64,000 bases of DNA, taken from assembly GCA_937864225.1 (NCBI GenBank), contig CALMJK010000006.1, positions 1 to 64,000 of the forward strand. Reading direction: 5' to 3'. Of the stretch, positions 23,751 through 31,159 are shown piece after piece. The notes under the pieces are model-generated. The model worked only from the letters and a program-made list of their open reading frames with translations. It searched no databases and was not told where the DNA came from. The stretch is from an uncultured bacterium (GTDB lineage: Bacteria > Krumholzibacteriota > Krumholzibacteriia > LZORAL124-64-63). Position 1 is the stretch's first letter. The number at the start of each line of letters is the position of its first letter. The position numbers and the translations under genes were made by a program.

Positions 23751-24296
23751 TCAGTCGTTCGGGTCGAGGGAGAGTTCGTCAAGCGGCACCGGCTGCTGGG
23801 CCGCGAGTTCGCTGAGGATCTTGAGTGTCTGCTCGTCTGGCGCAAAGAGTTTGGCGACCGGCACGGTCACGTCTATGACTTCGACGGCGGGGTCCTTGTA
23901 TGGTAGCTCCCACTTCGAGACGATGAGCGCCACCCCCGCTTCGCGGGCGACCGCCGGCAGCCTGTCGGCCACCTTCGCCAGCAGATCGCCGGCGCCGGCG
24001 GTCGAGAAGCCCCGCAGGTGCATCCGCACTTGCATGGCCTGCCCTTGCGTCTCCAGTTTTCTCGCCTGCGCCGTGTCACCCTGCGCCTTCGCCTGTTCGA
24101 AGTCGGCCCGCAGCTTCATCATGCCTTGGCTGAACTCCGCCGAACGGGCCCAGGCGATGGCGATGCCGCGGGAGTCGTAGACACCGACCCTGATGGCTGG
24201 CTTCGTCGCGCTCTCTTGTGCCGGCGCGTGACCGACACACATGGCCATAACCGCGACGACAAGGCCAAGTCCCATTGCCGTTCTGTTCCTTTTCAT
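23751..24296 (-). CDS. Exported OmpH/Skp-like protein, tentative
   Basis: 181 residues; ATG at 24296 overlaps the stop of the HTH gene by 4 bases (ATGA). A signal peptide (GLGLVVAVMAMCVGHAPA-Q) is followed by IRVGVYDSRGIAIAWARSAE, then charged helical sequence (MMKLRADFEQAKAQGDTAQA) and VALIVSKWELPYKDPAVEVI. The order of strand, long charged helix and closing strand recalls periplasmic chaperones of the OmpH/Skp type, but the similarity is general. Coupled to an XRE-type regulator and a membrane protein. Confidence 0.55.
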   Translation of the reverse strand: MKRNRTAMGLGLVVAVMAMCVGHAPAQESATKPAIRVGVYDSRGIAIAWARSAEFSQGMMKLRADFEQAKAQGDTAQARKLETQGQAMQVRMHLRGFSTAGAGDLLAKVADRLPAVAREAGVALIVSKWELPYKDPAVEVIDVTVPVAKLFAPDEQTLKILSELAAQQPVPLDELSLDPND

Positions 24297-24553
24297 CTTG
24301 GATTCCGTCCTTTCCTGCCCCGCAGTGAACTGCCTTGGTCCTCGTCTTGGTGAAGGATGAAAACCTCCTCGACGGGAACCGCGAAAACCCTGGCGATGCG
24401 GATTGCCAGACTGACCGACGGGTCGTAGCTGCCGCGTTCGACCGCGACGATGGTCTGCCGGCTGACCCCGACTCGCCGGGCGAGATCTTCCTGCGTCATC
24501 TCGCCGCTCAAGAAACGGAGCTTGCGGACCTCGCTGCTGACCTCGTTGCTCAT
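24293..24553 (-). CDS. XRE-family helix-turn-helix regulator, small
   Basis: 86 residues; ATG at 24553. VRKLRFLSGEMTQEDLARRV, GVSRQTIVAVERGSYDPSVS and LAIRIARVFAVPVEEVFIL are a complete Cro/C1-type DNA-binding domain of the short YgzD-like kind, often encoded beside a membrane protein. It likely controls its own operon of three genes (24553, 24296, 23715). The start codon is 7 bases from the -10 hexamer, so the mRNA should be leaderless. Confidence 0.85.
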   Translation of the reverse strand: MSNEVSSEVRKLRFLSGEMTQEDLARRVGVSRQTIVAVERGSYDPSVSLAIRIARVFAVPVEEVFILHQDEDQGSSLRGRKGRNPR

Positions 24554-24560
24554 GGGAGGG

Positions 24561-24589
24561 AGTCTAGAGGGTCTTGAGATTGATGTCAA
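24561..24589 (-). promoter_or_regulatory. Leaderless promoter of the HTH operon
   Basis: On the minus strand TTGACA (forward 24584-24589), 17 bases, TAGACT (forward 24561-24566), 7 bases, ATG. No ribosome site can fit. Upstream, GTTAACATAACATATTG is AT-rich and may hold an operator. Confidence 0.65.
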
Positions 24590-24644
24590 GCTAACTTTAC
24601 AATATGTTATGTTAACTTGTCTGACTGTTTCGAGTGTCAGGCCC

Positions 24645-24668
24645 TGCGCCTACCAAGAATTCCATCCG
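24645..24668. mobile_element. Solo left end of the IS family
   Basis: TGCGCCTACCAAGAATTCC followed by ATCCG. More diverged than the other copies. Confidence 0.5.
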
Positions 24669-24839
24669 ACCGTAAGCAATAGCGTACTCGCGGTCGCTGC
24701 GTTGCAGCATCTCGACACCGGCCAAGCCGAATACCCACGCCCGGGTTAAGCGCGGCAGACAAATGCGAGGGCCGCCACGCCTTGCGCAGCGGCCCTCGCC
24801 GACTGTCCCATCCAACCGTCGCGCTCCGGACGATGCGCG

Positions 24840-26114
24840 CTAGTCGATCTTCACCAGCTCCACGCGCCGGTTCTGGGCCCGACCCCCCTCGGTGTTGTTG
24901 TCGGCGATCGGCTTGTCCTCCCCGTAGCCCTTGGCCGTGAGGCGGTCCGCCGCGACGCCCTTGCCGACCAGGTAGTCGCGGACGGCGTCGGCGCGTGCCT
25001 GGGAGAGCCGCTTGTTGTAGGCCGCGCTGCCCTTGCTGTCGGTATGGCCCTGGACCTCGACCCTGAGCTCGGTGTACGCGACGAGGCTCTCGGCCACCCG
25101 GTCCAGGATCACGCGCGACTCGGGCTTGAGCTCGGCCTTGGCGGTCTCGAAGTGCACGCCCTCGAGGATGACCTCCTTCTTGCCCTCCTCGAAGACCTTC
25201 GGGCAGCCGTTTGCGTCGACGACCGTGCCCTTCGGCGTGTTCTGGCACTTGTCCTGGGGATCGAACACGCCGTCGCCGTCGCTGTCGACGGGCACGGGGC
25301 AACCATTGGCGTCGACCTTCGTGCCCTTGGGCGTGTTCGCGCACTTGTCCTGCGGGTCGAAGACGCCGTCGCCGTCGCTGTCGACAGGCACGGGGCAGCC
25401 CTTGGCGTCGACTTTCGTGCCCTTGGGGGTCTCGGTGCACTCGTCCCTGGGATCCACGACGCCGTCGCCGTCGGTGTCCAGGGGGCAGCCGACAGCATCG
25501 ACCGGCCATCCCGCGGGCGTGTCCGCGCACTGGTCTGTCTTGTCGGGAACGCCGTCCAGATCGGTGTCCTTGGGCTTGCCACCGAAGAGCCAGCTCACCC
25601 CGGCCTGGACGCCGAAGTCGCCCACCTCGTCCTGCGCGCCGGGGCCAAGCGGCCGCTTCAGCCGGTCCACCGTGCCCTCCAGGCGCAACGAGAGGTTGTC
25701 GCTCGCCTTGATCCGAATGCCGGCCAGACCGTTGATGCCGTCGTCGTCCGCATCGGCGTCTCCGGTGTATTTGATGTAGGTGTAGCCGACGCCCAGCAGC
25801 AGGGAAAGGCCCTGCGTGGCCGGCAGGTTCCAGACGATCCGCCCCGTCACCGGGACGACGTCCACCGTGTTGACGCCAAGGGTGACGTCATCCTGGCAGT
25901 AGGCGACCGTCCCCTCGATCTCCAGGTTGCGCAGGAAGAAGTAGCCGATGCGGCCGCCGCCGCCCACCCAGTTGTCTTCGAGCCCCGTCTCGTGGCCCCA
26001 CATCCAGCCCCGCCAGAACAGTCCGAGCTCCGCGGTGCCAGGGTTCTGAGCGAGCGCGGGCATGGCGGTCATGACGACCGCCAGCGCCAACAACGTCAGC
26101 ATCTTGTAGCGCAT
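24840..26114 (-). CDS. OmpA-family porin with thrombospondin type 3 repeats
   Basis: 424 residues; ATG at 26114 with AAGGAGGTTGTT upstream. Signal peptide (LLALAVVMTAMPALA-Q), an N-terminal beta barrel of about 170 residues, then four calcium-binding type 3 repeats (DTDLDGVPDKTDQCADTP, DTDGDGVVDPRDECTETP, DSDGDGVFDPQDKCANTP and one more), and a C-terminal OmpA domain (VILEGVHFETAKAELKPESR, VEVQGHTDSKGSAAYNKRLS, RVELVKID). It tethers the outer membrane to peptidoglycan; the barrel may form a pore. Length and order are standard for the family. Confidence 0.9.
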   Translation of the reverse strand: MRYKMLTLLALAVVMTAMPALAQNPGTAELGLFWRGWMWGHETGLEDNWVGGGGRIGYFFLRNLEIEGTVAYCQDDVTLGVNTVDVVPVTGRIVWNLPATQGLSLLLGVGYTYIKYTGDADADDDGINGLAGIRIKASDNLSLRLEGTVDRLKRPLGPGAQDEVGDFGVQAGVSWLFGGKPKDTDLDGVPDKTDQCADTPAGWPVDAVGCPLDTDGDGVVDPRDECTETPKGTKVDAKGCPVPVDSDGDGVFDPQDKCANTPKGTKVDANGCPVPVDSDGDGVFDPQDKCQNTPKGTVVDANGCPKVFEEGKKEVILEGVHFETAKAELKPESRVILDRVAESLVAYTELRVEVQGHTDSKGSAAYNKRLSQARADAVRDYLVGKGVAADRLTAKGYGEDKPIADNNTEGGRAQNRRVELVKID

Positions 26115-26242
26115 AACAACCTCCTTGGTATGCCTTGATCCTCGGCCCACGCCCTGCTGGTCCAGAAGCCGGGCCAGACCTTGGGTGTGAGCGATGAAGC
26201 GTCGACTCCGGTAGATCCCATCGGTCCACTCTCTCTCGACCC

Positions 26243-26387
26243 TCGCCGCACAAGACTCATCCGAACCGTGGTCGGGTTTCCCCCCCTGCCTCCAGCCGGG
26301 CGAAGTAGACCCCAGCGCCCACGGCTCGGCGCCCCGCCCCGACTGGTCGAAGCGGATGGTGGTGCAGGGTTTGAAGGGGTTAAGCGC
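26243..26387 (-). pseudogene. Decayed C-terminal sorting domain
   Basis: On the minus strand the remains of a FlgD-Ig-like end can be read: NPFKPCTTIRFD, then GVYFARLEAGGE, then after a frame change TTVRMSLVRR. No start, no upstream body and at least one frameshift. It is the last piece of a lost exported protein. The rest of 26115-26491 has nothing that I can support. Confidence 0.6.
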
Positions 26388-26491
26388 CGAGCAAGAACAC
26401 TCAATATTCGCATATCATATTCTTCTGCCGCCGATGCTTACCATGTGGCGGTTATGGTACCAGGTCAGGCGGCGCGACCCGGTTCCTGGCT

Positions 26492-27181
26492 TCAGAAGCC
26501 GAACCCCAGAACGACTGTCGTAGTGAAGCCGTTCAGCCTGAATCCGTTCAGCGAATAGTCGTCACCGTTGAGATTGATCTGCTGGTCTCCAAAGGAGGGG
26601 TCGTCCCAGACGTATCTCGCCTCGAGACCCACAAACATGCTCGACGAGACATCGACGTTGAGGCCGGCGCCCGCGTGGATGCCGAAGGTCGTGGTTCCAT
26701 CGAAGGTGTTGGCGTCGTCGCTCACGTTGAATTCCGAAAAGTACGCGCCGAGTCCGGCCTCGCCGTAGGGATTGATCGGTCCGATCGGCACGAAGACCTT
26801 GGCAGACAAGACGACCGGGATGACGTTGAATTCGAGGTCGCGCCAGACGGCGAGTTCATCCGCGAAGGACCCCTCGGATTTGAAGTAACCGATGCCCAGT
26901 TCGAGGGCGAAGGAGGGCAGGAAATAGTGTCCGACCGCGATCTCGCCGGCGAAGCCAGTTTTGGTGTCCCCGTCGAACGTTGTCTCGACATCGATGTTGC
27001 CGAGGTCGAATTCCGCGCTGGGCGAGTAGATGCCCCCCTTTAGTGCAACGTAGCTGCCGGTCTGGCCCGCTTCCGACGCATCGGTCGCCAACCCCGGGAG
27101 GCCGAACATGATCGCCGCTGTCAGGACGAAGCCGCGCTTTGTGGTTTCCCGGCACCAGTTGCCATGAAAATTTCGGGACAT
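26492..27181 (-). CDS. Outer-membrane beta-barrel protein
   Basis: 229 residues; ATG at 27181 with GGGAGGATCATCTC upstream. An N-terminal export signal (GFVLTAAIMFGLPGLATDA) is followed by alternating strands (YVALKGGIYSPSAEFDL, VPIGPINPYGEAGLGAYFS, MFVGLEARYVWDDPSFGDQQ) ending TTTVVLGFGF with a terminal Phe. This is the OmpW/OmpX-like small-barrel pattern; the function is unknown. Single gene. Confidence 0.75.
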   Translation of the reverse strand: MSRNFHGNWCRETTKRGFVLTAAIMFGLPGLATDASEAGQTGSYVALKGGIYSPSAEFDLGNIDVETTFDGDTKTGFAGEIAVGHYFLPSFALELGIGYFKSEGSFADELAVWRDLEFNVIPVVLSAKVFVPIGPINPYGEAGLGAYFSEFNVSDDANTFDGTTTFGIHAGAGLNVDVSSSMFVGLEARYVWDDPSFGDQQINLNGDDYSLNGFRLNGFTTTVVLGFGF

Positions 27182-27602
27182 GAGATGATCCTCCCGTTGG
27201 CTATGTACCCGGCGGGCGCTGGCGCGGCCGTGGCCTTCCGCCTTCCGAGAGAGCGCCCGCCGTGAAGCGACTACGATTGACAAGTCACCTGCCTGCGCCT
27301 GCCCGCACGGCGATCCTCGACCAAGGCAGCAGCGATCCGACGGCACCGGGATCAGCTAAACGCAGCAGTCTCCCGTTCCCGGCAATGAGTCGGCGCGCTC
27401 CTCCAAGGCCAAAGACCACCCCGGGCTGTCGTGCGGCTGCCGCAAGCGGGGACCCACCGACGATCGTCGTTGGGGGCTCTCAGGGCTGCCCCGTCCGGAC
27501 CCAAACCTGCAACGCAACATGTGTGCCGCGGCGAGTTCTCATGTAACTGCCTGATGTTGCGTTTCTTCGGGAGTGGCGGCCCGAACTGCTGACGCCCAAG
27601 TG

Positions 27603-27854
27603 CCATCAAAATGATGACGGGGCCATCAGAGTGGACTGGGCCGTCCACCCGCCGCGTCGCCTGGCGAAGCACCCGTCGCCGCTGAAGGTGAAGGAGATCG
27701 TCCTCGAGGAGGTCGAGAGCGAGGCGCGGTTCGACGGCAAGTGGGTTCTGCTGTCAAAACTGGCCCGCGGCCTTGAACTTCTTATCGATCGTGCTCGAGA
27801 GAAGGGTGCCTGTCTAGCCTCTCCACTTTGATCGCACCCACCCCATTCTGATGG
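27603..27854. mobile_element. Mini-element with 32-base inverted ends and a transposase scrap
   Basis: CCATCAAAATGATGACGGGG plus CCATCAGAGTGG at the left is an imperfect inverted copy of the right end, which reads CCACTTTGATCGCACCCACC plus CCATTCTGATGG. Inside, the plus strand encodes VKEIVLEEVESEARFDGKWV plus LLSK, which resembles a piece of IS1634-type transposase (ARYDGKWVL). A single matching end lies at 34931. Bases 27182-27602 and 27855-28001 hold no gene that I can support. Confidence 0.5.
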
Positions 27855-28001
27855 CATCCCCGGAGCGCCCCGCGCGCTAACTCGTTGTCCACGAACGAAT
27901 GGACGGTGGACCGGGAATTGCGCTTGCGGGGGGACGGAGATGGAGGGTCGGCCGTGTCCGGCAGGCCCCAACAGACGAGACTCAACCCAGGAGGACAGGA
28001 C

Positions 28002-28688
28002 ATGCGCCATCGAATGCGTCTTGCGCTCATCGCGTTGCCGATGCTGCTCTGCGTCGCAGCCTTGGCTCCCGCGCAGGTGAGCATCCAGATCGGCCTCCCC
28101 GGTGTCAGCATCGGCGTCAACATGCCGAGGTACCCGCGACTCGTCCTGGTGCCGGGCACGCCCGTCTACTACGACTCGCGGGCCGATGCGAACTACTTCT
28201 TCTACGACGGAATGTACTGGGTCTACGCGGGCGATAACTGGTACGCGAGCAGCTGGTACAACGGGCCGTGGGATCTCGTATACCCGGACGACATGCCGCT
28301 GTTCGTGTTGCGCGTTCCCGTTCGCTACTACCGTCAGCCGCCGAGCTACTTCAGCAGTTGGGGCCGCGACGCGGCGCCCCGCTGGGACGAGCACTGGGGC
28401 GACAACTGGCACAACCGGCAGAACGGCTGGGACCAGTGGGACCGCAGGTCCGCCCCGAAACCCGCACCGTTGCCGGCGTACCAGCGGAAGTACTCGGGGA
28501 AGAGCTACCCAGGCGAGACCGACCGGCAGCGCGAGATCCGCTCCGGGCATTACCGCTACCAGCCGCGTGAGACCGTAGCGCGCCAGCATTACTCTGCGCC
28601 GCCAGCCAAGGGCAAGCAGAACAGCCCAGGCCCGCCCGAAAAGGGCCATCAGGACAAGAACGCGAAGGGCGACCGGGGCAAAGGCTAG
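28002..28688 (+). CDS. Exported Tyr/Trp/Pro-rich protein of unknown function
   Basis: 228 residues; ATG at 28002 with AGGAGGACAGGAC upstream. Signal peptide (LIALPMLLCVAALAPA-Q), then VSIQIGLPGVSIGVNMPRYP, YDSRADANYFFYDGMYWVYA, NWYASSWYNGPWDLVYPDDM, FVLRVPVRYYRQPPSYF, and a basic Pro/Gly-rich tail. The same pattern occurs in many proteobacterial hypothetical proteins found near stress or envelope genes. No activity is known. It precedes the DUF6600 lipoprotein at 29118. Confidence 0.65.
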   Translation: MRHRMRLALIALPMLLCVAALAPAQVSIQIGLPGVSIGVNMPRYPRLVLVPGTPVYYDSRADANYFFYDGMYWVYAGDNWYASSWYNGPWDLVYPDDMPLFVLRVPVRYYRQPPSYFSSWGRDAAPRWDEHWGDNWHNRQNGWDQWDRRSAPKPAPLPAYQRKYSGKSYPGETDRQREIRSGHYRYQPRETVARQHYSAPPAKGKQNSPGPPEKGHQDKNAKGDRGKG

Positions 28689-28832
28689 TCGTACAGGGTC
28701 GCCCCAAGACGACGGACATGAGCGTGGTCACCGCCCGGGACGTGGACACGCTCATGGTCGATTCGAGGCGGAGAGCGTAGCATTGCTCGAACACAGTGCT
28801 ATCAAACACACTGGTCAATAGGAGAGAGACGG

Positions 28833-29003
28833 ATGGCCGATTTTCTCACAACTGCCGATACGATCGCCCGCATAGAAAAAGTCAGGCCCGGCGGACGTCA
28901 CGACGCGCCCGTCGCGAAGACGGCCCATCGTATTGATCAGGGCACCATCGTTTTGATGGCCGGCGAACAGGTCTCATCCCTCAAGGTTGTTGCCTTCATG
29001 TGA
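28833..29003 (+). CDS. Possible small protein, 56 residues
   Basis: ATG at 28833 follows AGGAGAGAGACGG. The product begins MADFLTTADTIARIEKV and ends VSSLKVVAFM. No transmembrane segment and no recognised domain. The good ribosome site is the main support. It lies between two exported-protein genes on the same strand. Confidence 0.4.
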   Translation: MADFLTTADTIARIEKVRPGGRHDAPVAKTAHRIDQGTIVLMAGEQVSSLKVVAFM

Positions 29004-29117
29004 CTTGCAGGCATTTCCCCACGGCATGCCCATTGCTGTTCCCGAGGTGGTGCACCGGGCCGTGTCGTTACGGCCGAGACAACGATGCGGCCAACCGACC
29101 CCAAGGAGGCGGCCATC

Positions 29118-30287
29118 ATGAAACGATTCCTGATTCCTGCGGTCACGGTGTTCCTCGCCATGACCGCGGTCGTGGGATGCGCGAGGACCTATGCCCCGGC
29201 ACCGCCCAGCGACTACTATGGACACTCTCCCCGGAACCCCGACGTGAGCTACTTCTACGGCGCGCTCGCGCCCTACGGTGACTGGATCCAATCCGACAAC
29301 TACGGCGTCGTGTGGTGCCCGTACGGCAAGCAGGTGGATTGGCGTCCGTATACCGACGGCCAATGGGTCTGGACGAACTACGGCTGGACGTGGGTCGCCA
29401 ACGAGGATTGGGGCTGGGCGACGTATCACTACGGCCGGTGGTACGACGACCCGTACAACGGCTGGTGCTGGGTGCCCGGCGGCGAATGGAGCCCCGCCTG
29501 GGTGGCGTGGCGCGAAGGCGGCGGCTGGGTCGGCTGGGCGCCGCTGCCTCCCGAACTGACCTGGCACGCCGAGATCGGCCTGAGTTGGAACAACTGGGAC
29601 CGCATGCCCGGCGTCGAGCAGTATTGGTGGAGCTTTTGCCTCGAGCGCGATCTGCCGGGTCCCCAGGTGTACCAGCGCCTAGCACCTCGCCACCGGGGGG
29701 TCGTGCTCATCACCGAGACGCGCAACATCACGAACTACATCTACATCGACTCGCACGTCGCCAATCGGAGCCTCGATGTCGAGCCGATCCGACGGGCGTA
29801 CGGGAAGAACATCGCTGCCCGCCGCGTCGATGACCTGTCGGCCCCCCCGGCCGACAACGGACGCCAGCTCGCGCGCGATTCCTACCGCGCCTACCGGCCG
29901 CAGTTGAGCAAATCCGCGGCGGGCGCAAGACCCCCCACAGTACGCCAGGCCCGCCCCGACCCGGTCCGGGCCGATCGGCCGATCCAGTTGTCGCGGGCGG
30001 AGCAGCAGCAGATGGACCGCGATGCCAAGGCGCTCAAGAACCGTGAGATCGCGGCCCAGAAGCGCATGCAGCAGGAGCAGCAGCAGGAGGTCAGGCGAAT
30101 GCCGTCCGGCGTCGACGCCGAGAAGCTACGCCAGCAGCATAGGAACGAGCAAATGGCGCTGGCGGAGCAGGCGGAGCGCAACGAGCGCGTGCTGCGGTCA
30201 CAGCAGGAAATGAAGAAGCAGCACGGGAACCAGAAGGGCAGACAGCCGTCGGCGAAGAACGACAAGCAGGGCAGCAACAACATGTAG
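29118..30287 (+). CDS. DUF6600-type lipoprotein with Gln/Arg-rich tail
   Basis: 389 residues; ATG at 29118 with CCAAGGAGG upstream. MKRFLIPAVTVFLAMTAVVG then CARTYAP gives a lipobox (VVGC). Residues of about 30-200 carry the DUF6600 repeats rich in WRPYTDGQWVWTNYGWTWV, WGWATYHYGRWYDDPYNGW, WVPGGEWSPAWVAWREGGGW. The last about 130 residues are hydrophilic and coiled-coil-like (QQQMDRDAKALKNREIAAQK, QQEQQQEVRRMPSG). Probably an outer-membrane lipoprotein with a long charged tail in the periplasm. Function unknown. Confidence 0.75.
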   Translation: MKRFLIPAVTVFLAMTAVVGCARTYAPAPPSDYYGHSPRNPDVSYFYGALAPYGDWIQSDNYGVVWCPYGKQVDWRPYTDGQWVWTNYGWTWVANEDWGWATYHYGRWYDDPYNGWCWVPGGEWSPAWVAWREGGGWVGWAPLPPELTWHAEIGLSWNNWDRMPGVEQYWWSFCLERDLPGPQVYQRLAPRHRGVVLITETRNITNYIYIDSHVANRSLDVEPIRRAYGKNIAARRVDDLSAPPADNGRQLARDSYRAYRPQLSKSAAGARPPTVRQARPDPVRADRPIQLSRAEQQQMDRDAKALKNREIAAQKRMQQEQQQEVRRMPSGVDAEKLRQQHRNEQMALAEQAERNERVLRSQQEMKKQHGNQKGRQPSAKNDKQGSNNM

Positions 30288-30344
30288 TCCGGTCACGGGA
30301 CCCGGCATAGCTGCCGTGCTTCGACGACGACCTGGTCGCAATCG

Positions 30345-30383
30345 GAAGCCCCGCCGCTCCTTCGAGAGGCGGGGCTTCCCTTT
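30345..30383 (+). terminator. Terminator after the DUF6600 gene
   Basis: AAGCCCCGCC (30346-30355) pairs with GGCGGGGCTT (30368-30377), then CCCTTT. Confidence 0.7.
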
Positions 30384-30429
30384 CACGTCCACCCGCAGTT
30401 CGGGAGGTTCTGACCTGACCTGTCTTCTT

Positions 30430-30501
30430 GGGCCCTGGCCCGCCTCGATGGGGGACTGTACATCACGGGGACAAGCCGGAGAGAGTTTCTGGTAGGGACA
30501 G
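30430..30501. mobile_element. Solo right end of the IS family, diverged
   Basis: GTACATCACGGGGACAAGCC, then GGAGAGAGTTTCTGGTAGGG, ACAG. No transposase remains. Confidence 0.5.
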
Positions 30502-30521
30502 GACCTCGTCTCATCATTGTG

Positions 30522-30538
30522 ATTGAGGCACGCTCAAT
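30522..30538. promoter_or_regulatory. Palindrome ahead of the PA2779-like gene
   Basis: ATTGAG GCACG CTCAAT, a perfect 6-base inverted repeat with a 5-base spacer, about 205 bases upstream of the gene at 30746. Possible dimer-binding operator. The stretch 30539-30745 has no gene. Confidence 0.35.
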
Positions 30539-30745
30539 ATGATCGACATTCTCACAACCCCCGGTGCTGTCAACTTTAACCCAGACAGTTGCTTAGGTGA
30601 CAATTTAGGAGCGGCACGGTGGTTGCGATACTTGGATCGGTTGAGGGCGGGGCATCGGCCCTGAGCGAACCGGGTCGCACACTCCAAAGGCATCGAGAGC
30701 CCGCCCGGGCAGGACTTCGGTCCACCACACGAATAGGAGCAGGTC

Positions 30746-31147
30746 ATGACAAGTCACAAGAGATTCGCGCTGGCTGTCCTTACCATGGTTGTGGTCGCCG
30801 TCGGCGCAGCGGGATCCAGCTTCGCCGATGAGCCACAACGTCATGTAGTTGGCCAGAATGAGATCCAGGCCAAGATCGATCAGCAAATCGTCCAGGCCGA
30901 CGCCGACCGACAGGCGATTCAGGTCATGTTGCAGCGGGAGGATGTCCGCCAGGTCGCCGGGGCCGCCGGCCTTGATCTCGAGCGGGCCAGCGCCGCCGCC
31001 GCAGTCTTGTCGGGCCCCGCGCTCGCGCAGTTGGCTGCGCAGGCCAGAGAGGTCAACGCCGGCCTCGTCGGAGGAGAAGGCCGGGTCGTTCTCACGACCA
31101 CCGCGATCATCATCATTCTGCTGATCCTCATTCTTCTCTTGAACTGA
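30746..31147 (+). CDS. PA2779-like exported protein
   Basis: 133 residues; ATG at 30746 with ATAGGAGCAGG upstream. Signal peptide (VLTMVVVAVGAAGSSFA), helical middle (LQREDVRQVAGAAGLDLERA, LSGPALAQLAAQAREVNAGL) and a C-terminal membrane anchor (VLTTTAIIIILLILILLLN). This is the layout of PA2779-family proteins, which are found next to a PA2778-family cysteine peptidase; that gene follows 12 bases later here. The joint function of the pair is not known. Confidence 0.75.
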   Translation: MTSHKRFALAVLTMVVVAVGAAGSSFADEPQRHVVGQNEIQAKIDQQIVQADADRQAIQVMLQREDVRQVAGAAGLDLERASAAAAVLSGPALAQLAAQAREVNAGLVGGEGRVVLTTTAIIIILLILILLLN

Positions 31148-31159
31148 GCCGTTCTGGCC

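Noticed and set aside
24950-25600. Tandem repeat in the OmpA gene as a possible unusual feature
   Set aside because: These are ordinary thrombospondin type 3 calcium-binding repeats, common in OmpA proteins of this kind.
27262-27546. Plus-strand frame MKRLRLTSH ... as a further precursor peptide
   Set aside because: No KETVRxL leader core, no Gly-Gly, no ribosome site; Arg/Pro-rich composition of noncoding high-GC DNA.
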